From SIG587 sp045544035 (GTDB lineage Bacteria > Bacillota > Clostridia > Oscillospirales > Acutalibacteraceae): a stretch of 54,392 bases of DNA. The notes below the pieces were generated by a model. That model was not told the origin of the DNA, searched no databases, and saw only the letters and a list, made by a program, of their open reading frames with translations. Position numbers and translations under genes: made by a program. Position 1 is the first letter of the stretch; each line of letters opens with the position of its first letter. Below are positions 24,218-33,306 of the stretch, piece by piece. The DNA lies in assembly GCA_045544035.1 (NCBI GenBank), contig JAZPYE010000020.1, positions 1 through 54,392 of the forward strand, read 5' to 3'.

Positions 24218-25564
24218 TTAAAAACCAAAGCCACCCGGCATATTCATCATACCTTTCGGCATTCTGCGTTTGCCGTTTTTGCCCGACATTTGTTTGAACA
24301 TTTTTTTCATTTGCTCATATTGGCGAAGAAGTTTATTTACCTCTTCAACGCTCATTCCGCAGCCTGCGGCAATTCTACGCTTGCGGGAAGCATTGATAAT
24401 ATCAGGCTTGGCGCGTTCTTTTTTAGTCATCGAGTAAATAATTGCCTCAACACGAAGAAGCTGTCTGTCATCAATGTCGGTATCTTTAAGTTGTCTTTCC
24501 ATTCCGGGAATCATTGAAAGAACGCTTTTAAGGCTTCCCATTTTCTTAATGCTTTGAAATTGGTCAAGCAAATCGTTCATATCAAATTTATTTTCTTGAA
24601 GCCGCTTTGCGGTTTCCTCGGCCTTTTTCTCATCAATTTCGTTTTCAACGCGTTCAATGAGGGAGAGCATATCGCCCATTCCGAGAATTCGTGATGCCAT
24701 TCTATCGGGATGAAACTCATCAAGCTCATCAAGCTTTTCGCCAACACCGGTAAACATTATTGGTTTGCCTGTAACAGCGCGAACCGAAAGTGCCGCACCG
24801 CCACGGGTATCACCATCAAGTTTTGTTAGGATAATACCATCAATTTCGAGAATATCATTAAAAGATTTTGCAATGTTAACAGCATCTTGACCCACCATTG
24901 AATCGACAACAAGCAGAATGTTGTTGACCTCAACAGCCTCGGTAATGCGTTTGAGCTCATCCATAAGCTCGGTGTCAATGTGCAAGCGGCCTGCGGTATC
25001 AAGAATTACAAAATCGTGACCGTAGTCGCGGGCAAACTTAATTGCTTCTGCTGCTGTTTTTTCAGGTCTTGCAGTTCCCTTTTCGAAAACAGGAACATTA
25101 ACTGCGGCACCGACAACCTTTAACTGTTCAATGGCGGCCGGGCGATAAATATCGCAACCAACAAGCATGGGTCTATGACCCTGAGATTTTAAAAATTTTG
25201 CAAGCTTTGCGGCATGGGTGGTTTTACCGGAACCTTGAAGACCGCACAGCATAATAACAGTTGGAATTTTAGAAGCGGTTTTAAGCCTTGTCTGCTCACT
25301 GCCCATAAGTGCTGTCAGTTCATCACGCACAATTTTAACAACCATTTGAGGGGCTGTAAGGCTTTCCATAACGTTAGCGCCAATACATTTTTCGGAAACT
25401 GAATTTGTAAAATCCTTTGCAACCTTGTAGTTAACATCGGCTTCTAAGAGCGCCAAGCGAACCTCACGCATTGCCTGTTTAACATCGGTTTCTGTAAGCT
25501 TTCCGCGAGAACGCAGGCGTTTAAAAACTGCGTTTAATTTATCACTTAAATTGTCAAAAGCCAT
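24218..25564 (-). CDS. ffh: Signal recognition particle protein Ffh
   Basis: This 448-aa GTPase binds signal sequences and 4.5S/6S-like SRP RNA to target membrane proteins. N domain (1-90), then the G domain with GLQGSGKTT (108-116), DTAGRLHID and TKLDGDTRGGAAL. The methionine-rich M domain ends GMMNMPGGFGF. It starts at ATG 25564, with ylxM 15 bases upstream. Confidence 0.97.
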   Translation of the reverse strand: MAFDNLSDKLNAVFKRLRSRGKLTETDVKQAMREVRLALLEADVNYKVAKDFTNSVSEKCIGANVMESLTAPQMVVKIVRDELTALMGSEQTRLKTASKIPTVIMLCGLQGSGKTTHAAKLAKFLKSQGHRPMLVGCDIYRPAAIEQLKVVGAAVNVPVFEKGTARPEKTAAEAIKFARDYGHDFVILDTAGRLHIDTELMDELKRITEAVEVNNILLVVDSMVGQDAVNIAKSFNDILEIDGIILTKLDGDTRGGAALSVRAVTGKPIMFTGVGEKLDELDEFHPDRMASRILGMGDMLSLIERVENEIDEKKAEETAKRLQENKFDMNDLLDQFQSIKKMGSLKSVLSMIPGMERQLKDTDIDDRQLLRVEAIIYSMTKKERAKPDIINASRKRRIAAGCGMSVEEVNKLLRQYEQMKKMFKQMSGKNGKRRMPKGMMNMPGGFGF

Positions 25565-25579
25565 ACGCTCGCCTCCTTC

Positions 25580-25894
25580 TTACAAATTATCAATATATTC
25601 TACAAGCTCTGAAACCTTAGCATCAGATTTTATGCTTTTGTCAATGGAGTTTGTTTTTTCTTTTAAAACAGTGATTTTTTTAATCAGCTGCAACTTGTCT
25701 TCATATTCAAAGAGTGTTTGTTTACAGCGTTTAATAATATCAAGCACGCCTTGCCTTGTTATTCCCTCATTCTCGGCAATTTCTGCAAGAGAAAGGTCAT
25801 CGTTAAAATAATATTCCATAATAAGGCGCTGCTTTTCGGTTAACAAAACACCATAGTTGTCAATTAAAACAGAAATTTCAAATTTATCGGGCAA
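25580..25894 (-). CDS. ylxM: YlxM/p13-like helix-turn-helix protein (UPF0122)
   Basis: This 104-aa protein with a sigma region 4-like HTH (LSLAEIAENEGITRQGVLDIIKRC) preceded by LTEKQRLIMEYYFNDD is paired with ffh across Firmicutes. In streptococci it modulates SRP function. The start is TTG 25894 with GAGGTG upstream. It is the first gene of the ylxM-ffh-rpsP-khpA-rimM-trmD operon, behind a full-consensus promoter. Confidence 0.93.
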   Translation of the reverse strand: MPDKFEISVLIDNYGVLLTEKQRLIMEYYFNDDLSLAEIAENEGITRQGVLDIIKRCKQTLFEYEDKLQLIKKITVLKEKTNSIDKSIKSDAKVSELVEYIDNL

Positions 25895-25936
25895 TTTTCA
25901 CACCTCAACTGTAAAGAAAATTACTTTACATGTGCT

Positions 25937-25965
25937 ATTATAGCAAAGCAAACGCTTGCTGTCAA
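25937..25965 (-). promoter_or_regulatory. Sigma-A promoter of the ylxM-ffh-rpsP-trmD operon
   Basis: On the minus strand, -35 TTGACA (25960-25965), a 17-bp spacer and -10 TATAAT (25937-25942), exact consensus. The transcript would start about 35 bases before TTG 25894. Confidence 0.9.
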
Positions 25966-26010
25966 GCATTTTTCTTTACACTTATTAAAGTTTTTTAAAG
26001 AATATTATAC

Positions 26011-26039
26011 TTGAAAAGCTACATTCCCTATGATAAAAT
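26011..26039 (+). promoter_or_regulatory. Sigma-A promoter of the solute-binding lipoprotein gene
   Basis: -35 TTGAAA (26011-26016), a 17-bp spacer and -10 TAAAAT (26034-26039). This overlaps the longer open frame that begins at 26011 and supports the GTG start at 26068. Confidence 0.75.
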
Positions 26040-26067
26040 ATTTTTATCATTTGAAAGGATAAATAAA

Positions 26068-27528
26068 GTGAAAAAGTTTTTAACCTTTTTGGTCATAATT
26101 TGTATCATTATTACCATGCTTTGCGGCTGCGGTGAGGATTATAAAAATGCCACGGTTTACTATGAGCTTGCCTCATTCCCGACAACCCTTGACCCATCGG
26201 TTGTAGGTGATAGCACTGCTGCAATGATTTCCTCAAATATTTATGAAGGTCTTATGCGACTTGATTACGATTTAAACATTGTTTGCGGTGCCGCCGAAAA
26301 ATATTCCGTTTCGGGAAACACCTACACCTTCACATTAAGGGATAATTTAAAATGGAGCAATGGTGACCCGCTTACCGCTAAAGATTTTGTTTTTGGCCTT
26401 CAGCGCAGTGTTGACCCTAAAACAAATTCTCCTTCGGCCCAAAAGCTTTCCTGCATTAAAAACGCAAGCGAAATTATAAACGGTAAGCTTCCTGTGCAAA
26501 ATCTTGCGGTTTCAGCACCCGATGATAAAACCGTTATTATCGAATCAGTAAACAGCGAACAGTTGCTTAGTGCCCTTACAAGTCTTGTGGCAATGCCCTG
26601 TAATGAGGAATTCTTTAATAAATCCGCCGGAGAATATGGAATGACATCAAGCACCGTTCTTTCAAACGGTAGTTACCGAATTCGCCTTTGGGATTTTGAA
26701 AACGGAAAAATTCGCATTACCAAAAACCCAAATTATAACGGAAGTTTTGTTCCAAATAACACCTCGGTAATTTTAACTAAGGACGAGGAACTAAACAGTT
26801 TACAGCGCCTTGAAAACGAAAATGTTGACATAGCTCAAATTGATTCTTTAAGCATTTCAAAAGCTAAATCACTGGGACTTGACTGTTTAACCTTCGAAAA
26901 CACCGTGTGGCTGCTTTCGGTTAATGACACTAAATTTTCAAAGGAATTGCGAAGTGTTTTTGCAATGACCTTTAACCGCGATAAATACAGCAAGAATTTA
27001 GTTGATGGATACCGTGTTACAAGCGATATTTTTCCCGCTGTTATTAAGGGTAAGGACACGGTGCTCAGCCCTATTACATTTAGTTCTGTTTCACCGCAAA
27101 CCGCCTTTAAAAATGCAACAGGTGGAAAACCCCTTGATAAAATTAGTATTGTTTATTATGATGACCCCATTATTAAAAACGCACTTGTTGACATTGCGGG
27201 AAACTGGCAACAGCTTTTTGGTGTGACTATTAATCTTGTTCCATCGAGCAATTTAATTGACCTGCAAAATCAGCTCAAAGCCAAAACTTATGATATGTGT
27301 CTTTTCCCTGTTACTGCAAATGATTCTAGCATTTCTGGCTATTTAAAACAGTTTTTAGTTACCGAAAGCGACCTGCAAAAGGCACAAAATTTGATTTTGG
27401 GTGATTTTTCAATTATCCCTGTTGCCGTGCAGGATACCTGCTATGCCATGACCTCTAACATAACGAGAACCAATGTTTCGCTTAGAAGCGAAATTATTGA
27501 TTTTTCTTTTGTGATTAAAAAAGATTAA
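26068..27528 (+). CDS. Lipoprotein, ABC-transporter solute-binding family 5 (OppA/DppA-like)
   Basis: This 486-aa protein starts at GTG 26068 behind AAGGAT. A lipoprotein signal peptide (KKFLTFLVIICIIITML) ends in the lipobox LCGC, so the mature protein is anchored to the outer face of the membrane by a diacylglyceryl Cys. Family marks are YYELASFPTTLDPSVVGDSTAAMISSNIYEGLMR and YTFTLRDNLKWSNGDPLTAKDFVFGLQRSVDP, typical of peptide/nickel-binding proteins. The C-terminal part is shorter than in OppA (about 540 aa). No permease or ATPase gene is nearby, so it is an orphan that must share a transporter or act as a receptor. The ligand is unknown. Confidence 0.88.
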   Translation: MKKFLTFLVIICIIITMLCGCGEDYKNATVYYELASFPTTLDPSVVGDSTAAMISSNIYEGLMRLDYDLNIVCGAAEKYSVSGNTYTFTLRDNLKWSNGDPLTAKDFVFGLQRSVDPKTNSPSAQKLSCIKNASEIINGKLPVQNLAVSAPDDKTVIIESVNSEQLLSALTSLVAMPCNEEFFNKSAGEYGMTSSTVLSNGSYRIRLWDFENGKIRITKNPNYNGSFVPNNTSVILTKDEELNSLQRLENENVDIAQIDSLSISKAKSLGLDCLTFENTVWLLSVNDTKFSKELRSVFAMTFNRDKYSKNLVDGYRVTSDIFPAVIKGKDTVLSPITFSSVSPQTAFKNATGGKPLDKISIVYYDDPIIKNALVDIAGNWQQLFGVTINLVPSSNLIDLQNQLKAKTYDMCLFPVTANDSSISGYLKQFLVTESDLQKAQNLILGDFSIIPVAVQDTCYAMTSNITRTNVSLRSEIIDFSFVIKKD

Positions 27529-27536
27529 AAAGCAAA

Positions 27537-27571
27537 AATAAGAGCGTTGCTAAATTAGCAACGCTCTTATT
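27537..27571. terminator. Bidirectional terminator
   Basis: A perfect 14-bp stem (27537-27550 with 27558-27571) lies between the convergent lipoprotein gene and mutS2. It directly touches the mutS2 stop codon and has T/A-rich flanks on both sides. Confidence 0.85.
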
Positions 27572-29965
27572 CTATTTAAGCTCGGCAATTGTAACGCCTG
27601 ATTCGCCCTCGCCAAAAACGCCAAGGCGGAAGCTTTTAATATTCTTATGATGTCTTAAATGCTCCTGAACGGCTTTTCTTAAAACGCCCGTACCTTTTCC
27701 GTGAATGATTGAAAAAGACGGCACACCCGACATAACAGCGTTATCAATGTACCTATCAAGCTCAATGATGCCTTCCTCTACATTCATTCCGCGAATATCA
27801 AGCTCTGTTGCGGCATTGCGTTCAAGTCGCGATGCAACACCGCTCACCTTCTTTTGCTTCGGCACCTTTAGATTCTCTTTTTTCTTTTCAATTAATCTGA
27901 GATTTTTAATGTCGGCCCAAAGGTTCATATTGCCTGCCGTTACATAAGCCTTTCCCTTTTGTTCATCAATGCTGACAATGGAGGCTATTTTTCCTAAATC
28001 GAAAATCAAAACCTCATCACCCACAACGAGCTTGCGTGGTAGCGTGTAGGCATCATCACTCTTTTTAACAACGGGGTCAGAAATTTTTTCAATATCGCTA
28101 ATACCCGTTTTAACAGAACTTTTTGCCCTGCGTAAAAGCTCGGCGGCATTATTTTGACTAAAGGATTTTTTGGTTTCCTCAAGTTCATTCAGCATTGCGT
28201 TAGCCTTAGCACGAGCCTGGTCAAGAATTCTCTGTGATTTAACGCTAAGTTCCTCTGCTGATTTTTGACTTTGAAGTTCTAAATTTGCAAGAATTGTTTG
28301 ACTTTTTTCCTTTTCTTTTTGTAGCTCTTCTCTAAGCTTTATAATATTTCGTTTTTCATTTTCGGCTTCAAGCCGTGATTTTTCAAGTGATGCAATAACC
28401 TCATCAAATTTTCGGTTTTCTTCGCTTATGTGGGTCTTAGCATTTTCAATAATATCAGAACTAAGTCCCAACCTTTTTGAAATTGCAAAGGCGTTTGAGC
28501 TGCCCGGAACGCCGATAAGCAAACGATAGGTGGGCTTTAAATCGGCAACACTAAATTCGCAGGAAGCATTTTCCACCCTATCACTTTCGAGAGCATATGC
28601 CTTAAGCTCGGCATAGTGTGTCGTTGCCACGGTTTTTGCACCCTTGTTTTTGAGTTCAATAAGAATTGCTTTAGCAAGGGCTGCGCCCTCAACGGGGTCG
28701 GTGCCCGCGCCAACCTCATCAAGGAGAACAAGAGAGTTGTTGGTTGTAAGTTTAAGTATAGAAACAAGATTAACCATATGTGATGAAAAGGTTGAAAGGG
28801 ACTGTTCAATGCTCTGCTCATCGCCGATATCTGAAAGAATACGGTCAAAAACAGCAATTTCACTGTCAAAATCGGCAGGAATCATTAAACCGCACATGGC
28901 CATAAGTGTTAATAAACCAAGGGTTTTAATGCTAACGGTTTTACCACCGGTGTTGGGACCTGTGATAATAAGCGAATCATAATGAGCACCAAGGCTAAGG
29001 CTTATGGGAACAACCTTTTTTGCATCAATTAAAGGATGGCGAGCATTATTTAAAATTACCCTGCCCTCACTATTAAGCCTTGGCGTAACACCGCGCATTT
29101 TATAACCAAGAGATGCCTTTGAAAAAATAAGTCCTAAATTAACAAGCGCTGTGAAAGATACTACGGCGCTTTCATAAATTGAAGCCGCATCGGCTGATAA
29201 CTCAAAAAGAATTCTTTGAACCTCTTCCCGTTCTTCATTTTCCAAAACACGAAGCTCGTTATTCACCTCAACAACCGCCATTGGCTCTATAAAAAGAGTT
29301 GAGCCTGAGCCCGAGGTATCGTGAACAATTCCCGGGAATTCACCTTTAAATTCTGCTTTAACAGGCACAACAAATCTGCCGTCACGCTGAGTTATGATTG
29401 CATCCTGCAAAAATTTTGATTTTTCTCCCCCGCGCACAATTTTTTCAAGTTTTTCTCTAATGCTCTGTGCCGCGTTAATCATTTTACGGCGGAGTGCCGC
29501 AAGTTTTAAAGAAGCATCGTCATTAAGTTCGGTTTCGTTCTTAATTGCTGTGAAAATTTTATCCTCAAGGAATTTATTTGGGGTGAGCACATCAAAAAAC
29601 TCATCAATACAGGTGATATCATCAGCACCGTTTTCCTTTCGCCAGGTTTTAACCCCGCGAATAATTTTAAGGGTTTTTGCAATGTCAAGAAGCTCTTTAA
29701 TTGTAAGGCAGCTACCAAGTTCGGCCTTTTTTATAAGCGGAACAAAATTGACCGCACCCGAAAAGGTTGGAGCGGCAAATTTTCCCATTAAATCATAGGC
29801 GGCGCGCGTTTGCTTTTGCAGGCGCTCAACCTCATAAAAATTAAATGATGGAACGACATTTAAAGCCATTTGTGCAACATCAGGCATGGTGGCCTCGTTT
29901 GAAAGGAGAGCGAGCACCTTATCAAGTTCTAAAACATTTGAATGTTTTTCTGCGTTATATTCCAT
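27572..29965 (-). CDS. mutS2: Endonuclease MutS2 with Smr domain
   Basis: This 797-aa protein. MutS2 suppresses homologous recombination, and in B. subtilis it also rescues collided ribosomes. MutS-type core with Walker A GPNTGGKT (336-343) and Walker B LVLLDEVGAGTDP, a long coiled coil (about 520-640), then a C-terminal Smr nuclease domain with LDIRGMNVEEG and IIHGKGTGVLRK. GGAGG lies in the end of recO, which stops at 29966 directly adjacent to the ATG, so the two are coupled. Confidence 0.96.
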   Translation of the reverse strand: MEYNAEKHSNVLELDKVLALLSNEATMPDVAQMALNVVPSFNFYEVERLQKQTRAAYDLMGKFAAPTFSGAVNFVPLIKKAELGSCLTIKELLDIAKTLKIIRGVKTWRKENGADDITCIDEFFDVLTPNKFLEDKIFTAIKNETELNDDASLKLAALRRKMINAAQSIREKLEKIVRGGEKSKFLQDAIITQRDGRFVVPVKAEFKGEFPGIVHDTSGSGSTLFIEPMAVVEVNNELRVLENEEREEVQRILFELSADAASIYESAVVSFTALVNLGLIFSKASLGYKMRGVTPRLNSEGRVILNNARHPLIDAKKVVPISLSLGAHYDSLIITGPNTGGKTVSIKTLGLLTLMAMCGLMIPADFDSEIAVFDRILSDIGDEQSIEQSLSTFSSHMVNLVSILKLTTNNSLVLLDEVGAGTDPVEGAALAKAILIELKNKGAKTVATTHYAELKAYALESDRVENASCEFSVADLKPTYRLLIGVPGSSNAFAISKRLGLSSDIIENAKTHISEENRKFDEVIASLEKSRLEAENEKRNIIKLREELQKEKEKSQTILANLELQSQKSAEELSVKSQRILDQARAKANAMLNELEETKKSFSQNNAAELLRRAKSSVKTGISDIEKISDPVVKKSDDAYTLPRKLVVGDEVLIFDLGKIASIVSIDEQKGKAYVTAGNMNLWADIKNLRLIEKKKENLKVPKQKKVSGVASRLERNAATELDIRGMNVEEGIIELDRYIDNAVMSGVPSFSIIHGKGTGVLRKAVQEHLRHHKNIKSFRLGVFGEGESGVTIAELK

Positions 29966-30709
29966 TTAGTCCTCCGGAATACTGTTATAAAAATCCAGTG
30001 TAGCAAACTTATGCTCGGTTTGTGTAACCAAATAATCCTCTGTTAATTTTGAAAGAGAAGCGGCACATTCATCGGGCACCGAGAAATTATAAATTTTATG
30101 AAAGGGTGAAAATAAAATATGGCGCATTGCCGAAAGCTCGGTTTTGCTAATCGGTATTAAGTTACCGCCCATTTTACACTTATCACACCAAAGTGAGCCA
30201 TCGCTCAAATTAAAATACATTATATCGCTTTCAAAACATCCGCAGCCTTCACAGCCAACAAGCTCTGGCGAATAGCCTGATAACGCGATAATTTTAAGCT
30301 CTGTAACGGCTTTAAGCAGGTTTACATTCTTTTCCCCTGCTGATAAAAAATGTAGTGAATTAAGAATTAGCCTCAAAAACTCAGCTGATTCAGTGTCCAT
30401 TGGGGCCAGCACCAGCGCCAGCTCACAAAAATATTGTGAAAGTGCCAATTTTTTAATATTGTCGCCCGCACCAAAAAACACCCTAATTGGTGAAACCTCA
30501 CGAACTCTGTATGTATCGCCCTTTTCTTCCAGAAGAAAGTTGGAAAATGAAAGAAGGCTTGTTCCTGCGGATTTTTTGCTTTTATAGTTTTTAACGCCTG
30601 AAGCAAATGCCTTAATTATCCCCTGCTCCTTTGTTAAAAGGGTTAGTAATCGGTCACTCTCACCGATATTCTTTTCCCTTATCACCAGCGCTTCCGCTGA
30701 AAATTTCAC
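29966..30709 (-). CDS. recO: DNA repair protein RecO
   Basis: This 247-aa mediator loads RecA on SSB-coated DNA in the RecFOR pathway. N-terminal OB fold (EALVIREKNIGESDRLLTLLTKEQG), a helical middle and a zinc finger (CEGCGCF then CDKCK). GTG 30709 is the start, with GGAGGTG seven bases upstream. It overlaps the small yqzL gene by 50 bases. Confidence 0.94.
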   Translation of the reverse strand: MKFSAEALVIREKNIGESDRLLTLLTKEQGIIKAFASGVKNYKSKKSAGTSLLSFSNFLLEEKGDTYRVREVSPIRVFFGAGDNIKKLALSQYFCELALVLAPMDTESAEFLRLILNSLHFLSAGEKNVNLLKAVTELKIIALSGYSPELVGCEGCGCFESDIMYFNLSDGSLWCDKCKMGGNLIPISKTELSAMRHILFSPFHKIYNFSVPDECAASLSKLTEDYLVTQTEHKFATLDFYNSIPED

Positions 30710-30812
30710 CGGCCTTCACCTCCGAAAAAGCATTTTTGCTTTGGACAAATTTTAGGTAATCCTCAATCTTTCCAGTCTTTGAAAAAAGTTTCCAATATCT
30801 TTCTTGTTCCAT
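30660..30812 (-). CDS. YqzL-like small protein
   Basis: A 50-aa frame begins at ATG 30812 and runs into recO in another frame, ending at a TGA at 30660. The start MEQERYWKLFSKTGKIEDYL matches the YqzL pattern (aromatic-x-x-F-x-x-TG-x-I-x-x-YL). In Bacillus yqzL lies exactly between era and recO. The ribosome site is weak (AAAGGG 11 bases upstream). The function of YqzL is unknown. The C-terminal half overlaps recO and may be unstructured. Confidence 0.65.
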   Translation of the reverse strand: MEQERYWKLFSKTGKIEDYLKFVQSKNAFSEVKAGEIFSGSAGDKGKEYR

Positions 30813-30880
30813 TAAAAGCACATCCCTTTAGGTGATGTTTTTAATGTTTCCAAAAAGAGATTTTATATAATAGGAAATTA

Positions 30881-31804
30881 TTAGTCTAAACCAAAGTTAT
30901 GAATTAGGGAAACCGAGTTTCTCCAATCCTTTTTAACCTTAACCCAAAGTTGTAAAAGCACCTTTGTGCCAAAGAATTTTTCAAGCTCAAATCGAGAATC
31001 AATTCCAATTTTTTTAAGCATTGCACCGTTTTTACCGATGATAATCCCTTTATGTGAATCACGCTCGGTATAAATGGTAGCGTAGATTTCAATAATCGGC
31101 TCACCGTTTGCATCATCACGCTCAAAAAATCGGTCAATGCCCACGGCAATTCCGTGGGGGATTTCCTTATCCAAACGATATAAAGCCTTTTCTCGAATGA
31201 TTTCCGAAACCATAACGCTATCAGGCTGGTCACTTAAAACGCCATCTTCAAAGAAATGTGCTGAAGGCTTTGTGAATTTTAAAAGTTCCTCAAGCAAAAA
31301 CTCAACGCCATCACCTGTTTTGGCGCTTAGCGGCACAACTGCAGCAAAATTATATCTATTTGTGTATGCGGTTATTACCGATAATAAATCGGATTTTTCA
31401 ATTATCATATCAATTTTGTTTATAACCAAAACGGTTTTAAGGTTTCGTTTTGAAATATGCTCTAAAAGTGCCTCCTCAGCGGCAGGCAATTTGCCTTCAT
31501 CAAGGTTAAACTTTGTTAGTGCCTCAACAACCAAGACTGCTCCATCAACATCAGCCATACCATCTCCCACGGCCTTAATCATTTTTTCACCTAAGGTGTT
31601 GCGGGGTTTATGAAAACCGGGTGTATCAATAAAAACAATTTGGTCTTCTTTTTTTGTGTAAACACCCATAATTCGTGTACGGGTGGTTTGTGGCTTGTCC
31701 GAAACTATGGAAACCTTTTGGCCGAGGATTTTATTAAGAAGCGAAGACTTTCCCACATTTGGGCGGCCGAGAATGGTTATGAATGCTGATTTGTTTTCTG
31801 CCAT
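30881..31804 (-). CDS. era: GTPase Era
   Basis: This 307-aa GTPase helps mature the 30S subunit and 16S rRNA 3' end. G1 GRPNVGKSS (13-21), G3 DTPGFHKPRNTLGEKM, G4 NKID, then a C-terminal KH domain with HKGIIIGKNGAMLKKIG that binds the 16S rRNA tail. The start at 31804 is two bases from the ybeY stop. Confidence 0.97.
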   Translation of the reverse strand: MAENKSAFITILGRPNVGKSSLLNKILGQKVSIVSDKPQTTRTRIMGVYTKKEDQIVFIDTPGFHKPRNTLGEKMIKAVGDGMADVDGAVLVVEALTKFNLDEGKLPAAEEALLEHISKRNLKTVLVINKIDMIIEKSDLLSVITAYTNRYNFAAVVPLSAKTGDGVEFLLEELLKFTKPSAHFFEDGVLSDQPDSVMVSEIIREKALYRLDKEIPHGIAVGIDRFFERDDANGEPIIEIYATIYTERDSHKGIIIGKNGAMLKKIGIDSRFELEKFFGTKVLLQLWVKVKKDWRNSVSLIHNFGLD

Positions 31805-31805
31805 T

Positions 31806-32291
31806 TTAGTCTTCCTTTCTTATTTCGAGACCCATAATTTTAAGGACCGCTTCTTCCCTTTTTCGCATTTCTTTGCGCTCTGTTTCATCGTTTACATGGT
31901 CATAACCCAAAAGATGTAAAACCGAATGAACGGTTAAAAAAGCAATTTCCCTATCTGTGCCATGGCCGTAAAGGTCGGCCTGATTTAAGGCGTGCTCAGT
32001 GGAAATTATAACATCGCCCAGCACCGAAAACTGATTTTCGGGGTTAATGTCATATTCTCCGTTTTCGCCCAGCGGAAAGGATAAAACATCGGTTGAGGAA
32101 TCGATGTTTCTAAAATCTCGGTTAATCTCCCTAATCTTTTCATCATCCACAAATGTAACATTTATTTCGGCATCATTAGCGAATTTTTCAAAATCCAGTG
32201 TGGTTTTGCAGGCCTTTCTTACAAGGCTTCTCCATTCAAGCGGAATTTTAACAATTTTTTGACTGTTAATTATATTAATTTTTGTTTTCAT
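31806..32291 (-). CDS. ybeY: rRNA maturation endonuclease YbeY
   Basis: This 161-aa zinc-dependent RNase trims 16S rRNA and acts in ribosome quality control. The metal motif is H-x3-H-x5-H in LTVHSVLHLLGYDHVNDE, with an SFPLG strand before it. Start ATG 32291 gives the usual N-terminus. A second ATG at 32321 adds 10 residues and lies within the phoH tail. Both have weak ribosome sites and both overlap phoH, so coupling is expected. Confidence 0.94.
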   Translation of the reverse strand: MKTKINIINSQKIVKIPLEWRSLVRKACKTTLDFEKFANDAEINVTFVDDEKIREINRDFRNIDSSTDVLSFPLGENGEYDINPENQFSVLGDVIISTEHALNQADLYGHGTDREIAFLTVHSVLHLLGYDHVNDETERKEMRKREEAVLKIMGLEIRKED

Positions 32292-33255
32292 TTCTTTGCT
32301 TTTTCTCTCCGTGTTTTTCATAAGCCTTTATAATTCTTTGAACAAGTCTATGGCGGACAACATCGCTCTCGTTAAAGCGCACAATTGCAATGTCCTCCAC
32401 ATTTTTCAAAACTGCAAGAGCTTCCTTTAAGCCTGATTTCTTGCCATCGGGCAAATCAATTTGGGTAATGTCGCCGTTAACAATGATTTTCGAACGATTA
32501 CCAAGGCGAGTTAAAAACATTTTCATTTGTTCGCCCGTTGTGTTTTGTGCCTCATCAAGAATGATAAATGAATCATCAAGGGTTCTGCCACGCATATAAG
32601 CAAGGGGCGCCACCTCAATGTCCCCCCGTTCCTGACATTTTGCAAAGGATTCGGAACCCAGCATATCAAAAAGAGCATCGTAAAGCGGCCTTAAATAGGG
32701 GTCGATTTTTTGCTGTAAATCACCCGGTAAAAAACCAAGCTTTTCCCCTGCTTCAACTGCGGGGCGTGTCAGAATAATTCGAGAAACATCTTTGTTTCTG
32801 TAAGCCGTAACTGCGGCGGCAACTGCCAAGTAGGTTTTACCTGTTCCCGCAGGACCGACACCGATTGTTATAGTGTTAGAGTTAATCGCATCAAGATATT
32901 TCTTTTGACCTTGGGTTTTAGGTTTTATAGGCACACCTTTAGCACTTATGCAAACGCAGTTTGAATCTATGATTGTTTTAACAAAGCTTTCATTATCGGT
33001 GTTAACGAGAGAAACAACATAATCAATGGTTTGCTCTGTTACCGTTCCACCACGAGAAATCATATTAAGAAGCTGTGTTATTGCCCGTTCACACTTTTTT
33101 GTGTTACCATCGCTGCCGTTAATTTTAATTATATTTCCGTGCTGGGTCACTGTAACCGAAAAAGCCTGTTCCAAAATGTTGATGTTAGCATCAAAGCTGC
33201 CAAACAGCGAAAAGGCCTGACTTGTGTTTTCAAGGGTTATTTGGCGTTCCTTCAA
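32275..33255 (-). CDS. PhoH-like ATPase (PhoL type)
   Basis: About 326 aa from TTG 33255, which has GGGAG eight bases upstream; an earlier TTG at 33270 overlaps that site. An N-terminal KH-like region is followed by a helicase-like ATPase domain: GPAGTGKTYLAVAAAV (Walker A), SFIILDEAQNTTGEQMKMFLTRLG (Walker B) and VNGDITQIDLP. In Firmicutes it is adjacent to ybeY and linked to RNA metabolism. The precise activity is not known. Confidence 0.92.
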   Translation of the reverse strand: MKERQITLENTSQAFSLFGSFDANINILEQAFSVTVTQHGNIIKINGSDGNTKKCERAITQLLNMISRGGTVTEQTIDYVVSLVNTDNESFVKTIIDSNCVCISAKGVPIKPKTQGQKKYLDAINSNTITIGVGPAGTGKTYLAVAAAVTAYRNKDVSRIILTRPAVEAGEKLGFLPGDLQQKIDPYLRPLYDALFDMLGSESFAKCQERGDIEVAPLAYMRGRTLDDSFIILDEAQNTTGEQMKMFLTRLGNRSKIIVNGDITQIDLPDGKKSGLKEALAVLKNVEDIAIVRFNESDVVRHRLVQRIIKAYEKHGEKKQRNENKN

Positions 33256-33306
33256 AATTTCAACTCCCAAAAGGTTATATATAATTTATTATAACATACT
33301 TATTTG

